A stretch of 64,000 nt of DNA from the NCBI GenBank assembly GCA_963749905.1, contig CAVVOF010000002.1, forward strand, positions 62,001-126,000. Reading direction: 5' to 3'. A program made the translations under genes and the position numbers. This document shows, piece by piece, positions 56,751 to 64,000 of this stretch. Position 1 is the stretch's first letter. Each line of letters opens with the position of its first letter. The stretch is from UBA10649 sp963749905 (GTDB lineage Bacteria > Actinomycetota > Actinomycetes > S36-B12). The notes under the pieces were generated by a model, which worked only from the letters and a program-made list of their open reading frames with translations, did not search any database and was not told where the DNA came from.

Positions 56751-58109
56751 CTAGGCCTGGGCGGCGCCGAGCAGGTCGTCGCGCTGGTGGATGGTGGTGC
56801 GCTCCCGGCCCTGAACCGCGCCCAGCGCCCGCTCGGCCGCGTCGATCGACCGCCAGCCTGCCGTACTGACCACGGAAACACCGCGGTCGGCCAGCAGGGC
56901 GTCGAAACCCCCGGGATTCGTCGGCGTCGGCAGGGTGCCGGCCGCTGCGTCCGAGAGCAGCGAGGTGACCGTCTGCACGGCGTCCTTCTTGTTCGTTCCG
57001 ATGATCCCGGTCGGCCCCCGCTTGATCCAGCCGGCCACGTACACGCCCGGCACCTGCACGCCGTCGCGCTCGACCCGGCCATCGACGTGCGGGATCACGT
57101 TCCGGCCGCTGTCGAAGGGCACATCGTCCAGCGCCGTACCCCGGTAGCCGACGGACCGCACCACCAGGTCGGCCGCGATCTCCTCGGTCTCCCCGGTGCC
57201 CTCGGCCTTGCCGTCAGCTGTCAGGCGGGTCCGCTCGACCACCACGGTCCGCACGCGGTCATCGCCGCGCAGTTCCACCGGGCGGGACAGGAACCGCACG
57301 TGGATGCGCCGAGGCTTGCCCGCCGGCTCCCGCTCAGCCCAGGCCTTGACCACGTCGACGTTGCGGCCGACGGCGCGCTCGGACGCGGCGAGCGCGGCAC
57401 TGCCCTCGTCCAGCTCGACGTCCTCCGGGCGGATCAGCACGTCTGCGTCGACCAGTTCGCCGAGCTCCTTGAGCTCCTTGGTCGTCCAGGCGGCCTGTGC
57501 GGGCCCACGACGGCCCAGCAGGTACACGTCGGTGATGTGCGACCGGGCCAGCGTGTCGAAGACGTACTGGGGCATGTCGGTGTGGTCCAACTCGCCCACC
57601 GTCTTGGCGAGCACGCGGGTGACGTCCACCGCGACGTTGCCGACCCCCACCACGACCGCACTGGTGGCCGTCGGCAGCAGGCGCTCGAACGTCGCGCGAT
57701 CGGCGTCCGGGTGCCCGCAGTACCAGGCCACGAAGTCGGTGGCCGCCACGCTGCCGTCGAGATCCTCCCCCGGGATGCCCAGGCGCCGGTCCCGTGACGC
57801 CCCGTAGGACAGGATCACCGCGTCGTAGCAGGCGTGCAGGTCCGCCATCGTGACGTCCGCGCCGTCCTCGGCGGAGCCCACGGTGACGTTGCCGAGGAAT
57901 CGGACTCCCGGCTTGTCGAGCACCTTGTCGAGCGTGTCGCGGACCGACCGGATGCTCACGTGGTCGGGCGCCACCCCATAGCGCACCAGCCCGAACGGCA
58001 CCGGCAGGCGGTCGATGATGTCGACCTCGACCGGCACATCGTCCTGGGAGACGAGGGCGTCAGCCGCGTACACGCCTGAGGGACCGGAACCGACGACGGC
58101 GACGCGCAT
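56751..58109 (-). CDS. FprA-type ferredoxin-NADP(+) reductase
   Basis: A 452-residue FAD/NADP flavoprotein of the adrenodoxin reductase-like group. The FAD motif is VAVVGSGPSGVYAADAL, followed by DRLPVPFGLVRYGVAPDH. The NADP motif is VVVGVGNVAVDVTRVLAKT, and the C-terminal RGPTGIIGTNKKDA is typical. It would pass electrons from NADPH to a ferredoxin. It is the last gene of the minus-strand operon with the Rieske oxygenase, 3 bases after the HAD gene, so it may supply that oxygenase, although no ferredoxin gene is visible between them. Confidence 0.9.
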   Translation of the reverse strand: MRVAVVGSGPSGVYAADALVSQDDVPVEVDIIDRLPVPFGLVRYGVAPDHVSIRSVRDTLDKVLDKPGVRFLGNVTVGSAEDGADVTMADLHACYDAVILSYGASRDRRLGIPGEDLDGSVAATDFVAWYCGHPDADRATFERLLPTATSAVVVGVGNVAVDVTRVLAKTVGELDHTDMPQYVFDTLARSHITDVYLLGRRGPAQAAWTTKELKELGELVDADVLIRPEDVELDEGSAALAASERAVGRNVDVVKAWAEREPAGKPRRIHVRFLSRPVELRGDDRVRTVVVERTRLTADGKAEGTGETEEIAADLVVRSVGYRGTALDDVPFDSGRNVIPHVDGRVERDGVQVPGVYVAGWIKRGPTGIIGTNKKDAVQTVTSLLSDAAAGTLPTPTNPGGFDALLADRGVSVVSTAGWRSIDAAERALGAVQGRERTTIHQRDDLLGAAQA

Positions 58110-58112
58110 GGG

Positions 58113-58760
58113 CTACTCCTGTGGAAGTCCTAACAGTTCGCGACACAACCTAAACCCTGGCTCCGGATCGACGGGGTCCAGGTGCACCGGAGTCATCCCG
58201 ACCGCCTCCGCGCCGGCCAGGTTGACCGGCTGGTCGTCGAGGAAGACCGTGCCCTCGGCTGGGATGTCCATGCGCTCGAGAATGATGCGGTACATCGCCG
58301 GATCGGGCTTGTACACGCCCTCGGTGCGGCCGTCCACCAGCACGTCGAAGTCCCGCAGGATCGACATCCGCGCCAGCCACGCTTCGTCATGGAACGACGT
58401 GAGGTCGTTCGTCAGCGCCCCGACGGGGATGCCCGCCGCCTTCGCGTCCGCCATCAGGGCCCGCGCGCCCGGCCGCAGGAGCTCGTCCTCCGTGCCCGAG
58501 TACAGGTGGGCGCACAGCGCCTTCATGGTGGGCTCCTCGCCCGTCAGGTCGGCGAACTCCTGCGCCCGCAGCGCCCAGTACTCCCGCTCGTTCATGCCGC
58601 CCGACTGGAACACCCGCCAGTCCGCGTCGGCTTCGGGCGCGAACGGACCGGTCCACGCGAACGTCCCCGACGGCAGGCCCAGATCACGCTCGCCGATGTG
58701 CCGGAGCTCGAACGGCGTCAGCAGCACCGGGCCGCCGAAGTCGAAGATCAGGGCGGCCAT
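58113..58760 (-). CDS. HAD family hydrolase
   Basis: A 215-residue HAD subfamily IA protein. The nucleophile motif is LIFDFGGPVLLTPFE: the first Asp is present, and the second position is Gly, as in the DFGG branch (acyl-phosphatase- or epoxide-hydrolase-N-like) rather than DxD phosphatases. The Thr/Ser motif is VGALTNDLTSF and the metal Asp pair is in TVFLDDQPVNLAGAEAVGMT. Phosphatase or dehalogenase action is possible. It lies 18 bases after the zinc-ribbon gene and 3 before the reductase. Confidence 0.82.
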   Translation of the reverse strand: MAALIFDFGGPVLLTPFELRHIGERDLGLPSGTFAWTGPFAPEADADWRVFQSGGMNEREYWALRAQEFADLTGEEPTMKALCAHLYSGTEDELLRPGARALMADAKAAGIPVGALTNDLTSFHDEAWLARMSILRDFDVLVDGRTEGVYKPDPAMYRIILERMDIPAEGTVFLDDQPVNLAGAEAVGMTPVHLDPVDPEPGFRLCRELLGLPQE

Positions 58761-58778
58761 CAGATCACCGTCATCCGG

Positions 58779-59043
58779 CTAGTGCTCCACCTCTGTGATG
58801 GTCACCATGTCGAAGCGGACGACCTCGCCGAACCACCCGCATCCCCCGCACCACGTCATGAAGTACCGGGCGTCGGACGCCCAGTACTCCGTGCTGATGC
58901 CACCGTCGGCGTCCAGCCCCTCACCGCACATCGGGCAGAACCGAGGGACGGTCGAGCAGATGGCGCTCGGCGTCCCGCGCGAACCACGACTCCGGCGGCG
59001 GCAGCCGATGCGGATCGGGGGGAAGCATCACGGCCTCACGCAT
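58779..59043 (-). CDS. Small zinc-ribbon protein, frameshifted
   Basis: Too short for easy detection. ATG 59043 overlaps the Rieske stop (ATGCGTGA) and gives REAVMLPPDPHRLPPPESWF and ARDAERHL. A single-base shift between about 58950 and 58980 leads to the frame VPRFCPMCGEGLDADGGIST, then YFMTWCGGCGWFGEVVRF, ending at TAG 58779-58781 after EVEH. Two CxxC pairs (CPMC, CGGC) should bind zinc or iron. The zinc frame has no start of its own before a stop, which supports one broken gene of about 88 residues. Role unknown; its position suggests an accessory to the oxygenase. Confidence 0.6.
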
Positions 59044-60295
59044 CTGCGGATGTCTTGGACCTGTTGGCCCAGGCGCCCTCGTGCAGATCGAGCAGCTGCT
59101 GCTTGATCGGGCTGTACCGCTGGGAGCCCATGGTGATGAAGGCCGCCGCGAACTCCCGCTCGGCGCCGAACTTGTCGCGCTCGCACGGCAGGGGGATGAC
59201 GTCGTGCTTCTCGCGGACGGTGCCGATCGGGTCCTCGCCCTCCTGGACCTTCTTGATGTTCTCCTTGAACATCTTGCGCAGCATCGCCACGCCGGCGTCC
59301 GAACGACCGAGGTGCTCCTGGGTGCGATCGGTCACCGGACCCTGGGAGACCCACGCCATGATGTCCTGGCCCTCGATGTAGTCGGTGATGAAGCGACCGT
59401 TCTCGTCCTGCCACTGGTACGGGTAGACGACCGGACGGTCCTGGTGCTCCCACTCGCCGCCCTCCGGGTGGTGCAGGGAGTAGAAGAGCTTCCACGTCGT
59501 GGTGTCGTCGATGGGCACCCGGATCTGCATCTGATCGATGCCGGCGCCGCCGACGCGCATGTAGAAGGGGAACACCAGCGGGTGGCCGACCTTCCAGTCG
59601 TCGTTCTCCTCGGTGCCGCCCTCGAGGACGCGCCTCTTGAGGATGCCCCACTCCATCTCCTCGAAGCCCGTCTTCAGGTGCTTCTTCTGGAAGGCCTTGG
59701 GCGCGTCGAAGCCCTCGGTCTGGCCGAGGAACTCGAAGTAGTAGCCGTGCAGCCACTCGACGTGGTGCGGATCGACGGAGTTCTCCATGATCTGCAGCCA
59801 GTTGCAGGGCAGCGTCGCGTGGCCGACGTCGCGGATGCCGTCCTCGACGAAGACATCGAATCGCGGCAGCTCCGGCGCGGGATCCGGTCCGACGTAGACC
59901 CAGACCATGCCGCCCATCGTCTGGGCCTTGCCGGCCTTCTGCTTCACGCGGTCACGGAAGTTCTGGTTGTCCGCCTCGGCCGGCTGCTCGACGCAGTTGC
60001 CGTCGAAGTCCCACTTCCAGCCGTGGTAGCCGCAGCGGATGCCGTCCTCGTGGACGACGCCGTAGGTGAGCGACGCACTGCGATGCGGGCAGGTCTCGAG
60101 CACGATGCCGTACCGGCCGCTCTTGGGGGTCTTGAACAGGGTCCAGTTCTCGCCGAGCAGGCGCACGGTCTTGCTCGGCACCTCGTCGAAGTCCTGCTCG
60201 AAAGCGATGGGGTACCAGTACCGCCGCAGCAGCTCGCCCATCGGCTTGCCGGGGCCGACCTGGGTGAGTTCCTCGTTCTGCTCGACCGTCAGCAT
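59036..60295 (-). CDS. Rieske-type aromatic ring-hydroxylating oxygenase, alpha subunit
   Basis: A 419-residue oxygenase. The Rieske [2Fe-2S] ligands are Cys69-x-His71 (ETCPHRS) and Cys88-x2-His91 (RCGYHGWKWD). The mononuclear iron site follows the NxxDxxHxxxxH pattern: Asn172, Asp175, His178 and His183 in ENSVDPHHVEWLH. The N-terminus (LTVEQNEELTQVGPGKPMGE) resembles the phthalate 4,5-dioxygenase branch, which has only alpha subunits. It should add oxygen to an aromatic or similar ring, or demethylate it. Its place beside phosphotransferase genes is unusual. A 105-base gap with a hairpin separates it from the preceding gene. Confidence 0.92.
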   Translation of the reverse strand: MLTVEQNEELTQVGPGKPMGELLRRYWYPIAFEQDFDEVPSKTVRLLGENWTLFKTPKSGRYGIVLETCPHRSASLTYGVVHEDGIRCGYHGWKWDFDGNCVEQPAEADNQNFRDRVKQKAGKAQTMGGMVWVYVGPDPAPELPRFDVFVEDGIRDVGHATLPCNWLQIMENSVDPHHVEWLHGYYFEFLGQTEGFDAPKAFQKKHLKTGFEEMEWGILKRRVLEGGTEENDDWKVGHPLVFPFYMRVGGAGIDQMQIRVPIDDTTTWKLFYSLHHPEGGEWEHQDRPVVYPYQWQDENGRFITDYIEGQDIMAWVSQGPVTDRTQEHLGRSDAGVAMLRKMFKENIKKVQEGEDPIGTVREKHDVIPLPCERDKFGAEREFAAAFITMGSQRYSPIKQQLLDLHEGAWANRSKTSADA

Positions 60296-60338
60296 GGCGA
60301 CGTCCTTCCGTGAATGTCCCGAATATAGCTACGTTGCA

Positions 60339-60384
60339 CTGGTTCCGCCCGACGGAGAAGGCGCGTTCCGCCGGGCGGAACCAG
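60339..60384. promoter_or_regulatory. 13-bp perfect inverted repeat upstream of the Rieske gene
   Basis: CTGGTTCCGCCCG (60339-60351) and CGGGCGGAACCAG (60372-60384) are exact reverse complements with a 20-base spacer. The repeat begins 17 bases after the phosphotransferase stop and ends 44 bases before the Rieske start. On the minus strand it is followed by GCTATATTC, a possible -10, and no T-tract. It could be a terminator/attenuator or an operator for an internal promoter. Confidence 0.55.
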
Positions 60385-60400
60385 CAGGTGAAGTTGTGCC

Positions 60401-62224
60401 CTAGCCCGCTGCTGCTTCCAGCATGGTGACGACCCCGTTCGAGCCGTCGACGCGGATGCGGTCGCCGGTCTTGATCGTGGATGTCGCGAATCCCGTTCCG
60501 GTGACCGCGGGGAGCCCGTACTCCCGGCAGACGATGGCCGCGTGGCTCATCATGCCGCCGGTGTCCGTGACGGTCGCCTGGATCTTGCCGAAGATCGGCG
60601 CCCACGAGGGCGCGGTCAGCGGGGCCACCAGGATCTCGCCCTCCTGCACCTCGTTGATCTGGTTGGGCCCGAAGATGACCCGAGCCAGTCCCTCGACGAC
60701 GCCCGGGGACGCCGCCATCCCGGTGAGCTCACCCTCGGCACCCGCGCCACCGCCGAGCCACGCCTTCGTGCTCTCGGAGGTGATGCCCCACAGCATGACG
60801 GTGAAGGGCTCGGTGATGACCTCCGGCGGGACGCCGAGAGCGGGAACCGGCTTCCACTTCGACAGTGCGTCGCAGATGCCGCGACGCTTCGCGACGATGT
60901 CGGGCCAGTAGCCGGGACCCGCCGCAGCCTCAGGGGTGGCCCAGGCGACGTAGTAGTCCCACAGCGCGTCCTCGACCTCGGTCCGCTTGAGGTAGAAGAT
61001 GTCGTTCGAGTCGCTGAAGAAGCCCTCCTTCACGAAGAGCTCGCCGAGCTGCCGCATCTTGCGCCAGATGACCGAGTGGCTCCAGTGCTCGACGTAGAAG
61101 TTGTGGTTCTCCACGTATGGGAACACGACGCGGGCGAGCCCCAGCTTGCCCTGGAACGCTTCACGCTGCTCGTCGGTCAGCAGCAGGTCCGCGTACTCGT
61201 TGACGATGCGGTCGCGCTCGGCGCGGATGGCCTCCATGGGCCGGGCGAGGTCCTCACCCTTCTGCAGCATCGAGATGTAGTTGCCGATGAAGTCGAACGG
61301 CACCTCGACGTTCTCGATCCAGATCTTGTCCGAGTGGTAGAAGCCGGATCCGGTCGAGAAGTTGAACCACGGCTCCGCAGACTCCTGGAAGGACGCGATC
61401 CATGCCTCACCGGCAGGCGTGCTCTTGAGGATCTGGCAGGTGGCCTCGACGTCACCCGCCGAGAAGGCCTCGCCCAAGCCGGTCTCGTTCGCCATGCGCG
61501 CGAGCCGCTTGAGCTCCTCGTCCGGGCGGAACAGGTCGACTTCCACGCCCGCGACCATCTTGGCGATGGCCAGGTCGGGGATGCTCGGGAAGGCCTCCTT
61601 GCAGAAGCCGAAGAAGTCCAGGTAGGCCGCGTACCCGAGGTTGAGGAACTCGAAGTGGTAGTTCCACAGCTTGTGGGCGAGGCTCAGCAGGTTCCGGTAG
61701 CTCGCCTGGATCTGGTACCCGGATCCCAGGCCCGCTCCGGACTTGACGACCGCATCAGCGTCCTCGACGTCGGGCAGCGGGCTGAAGTCGACCGCCTCCA
61801 GTTCCGCGACCAGGTCGCGCATCTTGACCATCCACTTGTCGTAGAGGTCGTCCCAGTTCATGAAGTAGAAGCCCGCGCGGTCCATGAAGTTCTCGATGCG
61901 CGCCTCGATGGTGGCGGGATCGGCGGGTACGGGGGTGAGGTAGCCGTAGCCGTTCAGGATTCGGAACGCGATGCCGTTGGCCGGCGGCACCTGCAGGTGC
62001 CGGGTGTTGTACTGGCTGAGGGAGGCGATGCCGAACTCGAAGAAGGTGGCATCCCACGGCGTCAAGACCTTGGGCCAGTGCACACCGTCCTGGAACCAGA
62101 ACATGTTGTCGTCGAACTCGCGCCGGTTCTCGCTGAACAGGGACGAGTAGACGTACATCTCTTGCCAACCCTCGGCGCCCTCCGGCGTCTCAATCTCAAA
62201 GGGGCTGGGGAACCGATCGGCCAT
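60401..62224 (-). CDS. PEP-synthase-like phosphotransferase, large subunit with swivelling His domain
   Basis: A 607-residue protein. The last 85 residues form the PEP-utilising mobile domain: ILVAPLTAPSWAPIFGK and TDTGGMMSHAAIVCREYGLP, with the phospho-accepting histidine at residue 561. The first 500 residues are mostly helical and do not match the PEP-binding TIM barrel, so they are the likely substrate-binding part, in the place where rifampin phosphotransferase holds its drug site. Similar large subunits occur in phenylphosphate synthase and the cre cresol phosphorylation system. ATG 62224 follows GAGAGAGGGA. The frame is open into the upstream gene only because that gene is frameshifted. 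Confidence 0.8.
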   Translation of the reverse strand: MADRFPSPFEIETPEGAEGWQEMYVYSSLFSENRREFDDNMFWFQDGVHWPKVLTPWDATFFEFGIASLSQYNTRHLQVPPANGIAFRILNGYGYLTPVPADPATIEARIENFMDRAGFYFMNWDDLYDKWMVKMRDLVAELEAVDFSPLPDVEDADAVVKSGAGLGSGYQIQASYRNLLSLAHKLWNYHFEFLNLGYAAYLDFFGFCKEAFPSIPDLAIAKMVAGVEVDLFRPDEELKRLARMANETGLGEAFSAGDVEATCQILKSTPAGEAWIASFQESAEPWFNFSTGSGFYHSDKIWIENVEVPFDFIGNYISMLQKGEDLARPMEAIRAERDRIVNEYADLLLTDEQREAFQGKLGLARVVFPYVENHNFYVEHWSHSVIWRKMRQLGELFVKEGFFSDSNDIFYLKRTEVEDALWDYYVAWATPEAAAGPGYWPDIVAKRRGICDALSKWKPVPALGVPPEVITEPFTVMLWGITSESTKAWLGGGAGAEGELTGMAASPGVVEGLARVIFGPNQINEVQEGEILVAPLTAPSWAPIFGKIQATVTDTGGMMSHAAIVCREYGLPAVTGTGFATSTIKTGDRIRVDGSNGVVTMLEAAAG

Positions 62225-62271
62225 GCGTACTCCCTCTCTCGGCTTGCTTCGGTGGGGTGATGAGTAGTGCG

Positions 62272-63346
62272 CTACTTCTGCTTCGCGTGCAGGGGATTCA
62301 TGAGCGTCGACACGATGCTGGCCATCATGTCTGTCCCGCCGACAGGTGGCGGAGGCGGCTGCCTTCCTGCTCCAGACGGTCTCGGGCCTCGACTGTAGGA
62401 GCACGACGTTCTCCCCGTCAGGCAAATCCATATCGAGCGCCCACTCGATGTCCTGCGGGCTCCCGTAGTGCTTCTCGGCAGTCCGGGCCAGCCGGGCGAT
62501 CGCCTTGATCTGGGAGTCGGTCAGGCTCGGCTGCGTGGCCCGCTCGCCCTCGAGGGGGACCTTCTCCACGGAGTCGTGGTCGCTGAGGCGGAACTCGACC
62601 TCCTTCGTCGCGACCCGACGGGTGCTGATCTCGTAGAGCACCTTGTCGACGAGGAAGTTGTCCGGAGTGACCTCGCCCGAGACCACGCCCTCGCCGAAGC
62701 CCCACGCCGAGTCGATCGCGACCGTCGACCGGTCGCCGTTGGACGGGTTCAGGGTGAAGGCCACTCCGGCCGCGACGGGCCGCACCATCTTCTGGACGAC
62801 CACGCTCATCTCGACGGTGCGGTGGTCGTAGCCCATCTCGACGCGGTAGCACGTGGCCCGGTCCGTGAACAGGGACGCCCAGCAGCGCCGGACGGCGTCG
62901 ACCACGGCGTCCTCGCCCCGGATCCAGAGGTAGGTGTCGTGCTCGCCCGCGAACGAGGCGTCCGGCGAGTCCTCGCTCGTCGCCGAGGAGCGCACGGCGA
63001 CCGGGACGTCACCGCCCCCGCACCGACGGCTCAGCTCCCGGTAGGACTGGCGCAGCCGGGTCTCGACCTCCGGGTCCATGGGCATGGTCCGGATGTGGTC
63101 ACGGATTCGCCCGCAGCGATCGGTGACCATGTCGGTGTCGTCGATGTTGAGGCCGTGCAGGAGCCGCACCAGCGTTCCGTCCAGCTGAGCCGCGTCTCGC
63201 GACTTGCGGTAGGCCTCGGTGGTGAGGGCGAATCCGGGCGGCACCGGCAGTCCGGCGCCCGTCATCTCGCCCAGGCTGGCCGCCTTTCCGCCCACCTCGG
63301 ACTTCATGCCCTCCCAGTAGCTCTCGAACCACATGACTGTCGTCAC
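62272..63346 (-). CDS. PEP-synthase N-terminal (ATP-grasp) subunit, frameshifted near its end
   Basis: About 357 residues of the PPDK_N ATP-binding domain: SEVGGKAASLGEMTGAGLPV, VAVRSSATSEDSPDASFAGE, GVAFTLNPSNGDRSTVAIDS, WGFGEGVVSGEVTPDNFLVD and LLQSRPETVWSRK. Just after this, near 62375, one extra base throws the frame into the next gene. The other frame gives a natural end, PPPPPVGGTDMMASIVSTLM then NPLHAKQK, and TAG at 62272-62274. It would phosphorylate the His domain of the large subunit using ATP. GTG 63346 overlaps the histidine phosphatase stop by four bases. Confidence 0.8.
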
Positions 63347-64000
63347 GGCGTTGCCTCCTTGCGGATGTCGTCACGTAGGGAACTGGGCAGTGCTCGACCG
63401 GACAGGCCCTCCCACCAGTCGGGCAGCTGGTCCAGCGGGGGGATCTGGACCTCGGAGACCCGGTTCCGGTAGGCCAGGAAGGCACCGTGGTCGCCGTCGA
63501 ACAGCTTCACGATGACCTCTTCGGTGTTGTACGGCTCACCGGGGTCGTATCCATGGGCAGCCATCGCGAACACGCGGATGGGCCCGGAGTGCGTGGCCAC
63601 GATGATCCGGTCTCCCGGGTTCTCCGCCTGGATGCGCAGGATGCCGGCCCAGAAGCGCCGGATGGTGGCGGACGGCGGCTCGAAGCAGAGCATCGGGATC
63701 TGCGTCCAGTAGGTGATCGGGTCTCCCCCGCCCTGCTGGGTGCGCCAGAAGCGGTCCACCTCCACCAGCCACAGCGGCCGGTCGCCGTGCGCCACGCGCT
63801 CGTACTTCTCCATCTCCTTCTGGTACAGACGGAACGCGCCGGTGACGTCGCGCAGTCCCTCCGGAGTCCAGACCTGGAAGTTCCGGAACTCCTCCATGCC
63901 CACCACGTCGGAGATCTCCGCCTCGCGGCCCCACATGGTCAGGCCGTCGAGCAGGCCCTTCTGGATCTGCTCCGCGGTCTGCCGGGCGCGGTTGGTGTCG
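63343..64000 (-). CDS. Histidine phosphatase superfamily protein (5' end outside the window)
   Basis: The gene runs off the right edge; about 218 codons are visible. DTNRARQTAEQIQ at the edge is the conserved Arg-containing segment that follows the N-terminal RHG motif, and RIIVATHSGPIRVFAMAAHG holds the second catalytic His. The RHG itself is beyond base 64000. It is probably a phosphomonoesterase. Its stop overlaps the ATP-grasp subunit by four bases, so it is part of the operon and could remove the phosphate that the phosphotransferase adds. Confidence 0.85.
   Translation of the reverse strand, partial: DTNRARQTAEQIQKGLLDGLTMWGREAEISDVVGMEEFRNFQVWTPEGLRDVTGAFRLYQKEMEKYERVAHGDRPLWLVEVDRFWRTQQGGGDPITYWTQIPMLCFEPPSATIRRFWAGILRIQAENPGDRIIVATHSGPIRVFAMAAHGYDPGEPYNTEEVIVKLFDGDHGAFLAYRNRVSEVQIPPLDQLPDWWEGLSGRALPSSLRDDIRKEATP

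Noticed and set aside
60401..63346. A single 981-residue fused phosphotransferase gene
   Set aside because: The join between the ATP-grasp part and the large subunit reads as low-quality sequence in that frame, while another frame gives a natural C-terminus with a stop at 62272 and the large subunit has its own ribosome site and ATG. Two genes with one indel explain it better.

Overview
The window is about 64 kb of very GC-rich DNA with dense genes, many GTG starts and frequent 4-base stop/start overlaps. The gene families point to an actinobacterium: the conserved unknowns DUF3000, DUF3093, DUF3159, DUF3710, DUF4193, DUF4235, DUF4916 and DUF5998, the cell-division protein SepH, an acyl-ACP desaturase, a DUF222/HNH gene and a ceoB/ceoC pair. 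The order dut - DUF3710 - OB-fold - DUF3159 - trkA - trkA - APC permease - RlmD-like - acnA - dxs - fadB - fadA - RNase D - DUF3000, and the run parC ... DUF5998 - phosphatase - tdk - sepH, look like conserved actinobacterial neighbourhoods. I cannot assign a genus.

Layout. 0-8.4 kb: two PlsC-type acyltransferases, small metabolic and membrane proteins, a periplasmic PQQ-type sugar dehydrogenase, a serine hydrolase, a FUSC-type membrane protein and a frameshifted glutamyl-Q tRNA(Asp) synthetase. 8.3-16 kb: DUF2332, a DUF885 metallopeptidase, acyl-ACP desaturase, enoyl-CoA hydratase, NUDIX-like, LysE, MsrB and EamA proteins. 16-29.3 kb: DUF3000 and RNase D, a beta-oxidation pair (fadA, fadB) and a nitronate monooxygenase-like gene with striking operator-like repeats, dxs, a frameshifted DUF222/HNH gene and acnA behind a perfect 24-bp palindrome. 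29.3-34 kb: an accessory cell-surface locus (a type IVb pilin N-terminus fused to fibronectin III repeats, plus two TadG-like proteins) sitting between acnA and the RlmD-like gene, full of frameshifts and locally lower in GC. 34-42 kb: RlmD-like methyltransferase, a KimA-like K+ permease divergent from two TrkA proteins, DUF3159, OB-fold, DUF3710, dut and a thioesterase. 42-57 kb: small conserved proteins, gamma carbonic anhydrase, inositol phosphatase, MFS, SepH, thymidine kinase, a phosphodiesterase-like protein, a GNAT/acyl-CoA-synthetase fusion, the pseudouridine-breakdown pair psuG-psuK, topoisomerase IV subunit A and a sucrase/ferredoxin-like protein.

The most interesting region is 56.7-64 kb. 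Seven genes lie on the minus strand in the order histidine phosphatase (runs off the window), PEP-synthase ATP-binding subunit, a large PEP-utilising phosphotransferase subunit, a Rieske oxygenase alpha subunit, a small zinc-ribbon protein, a HAD hydrolase and an FprA-type ferredoxin-NADP reductase. The set ends at a 25-bp perfect inverted repeat. It has the parts for a phosphorylate - oxidise - dephosphorylate route, similar in logic to the cre (p-cresol) pathway of Corynebacterium glutamicum, but with a Rieske oxygenase where cre uses a cytochrome P450. The substrate is unknown and the pathway is an inference from gene content.

Several conserved genes (gluQ, tdk, the RlmD-like gene, HNH, the PEP-synthase N-domain, the zinc ribbon) carry single-base frame breaks. 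This suggests indel errors in the sequence rather than real gene decay in most cases.
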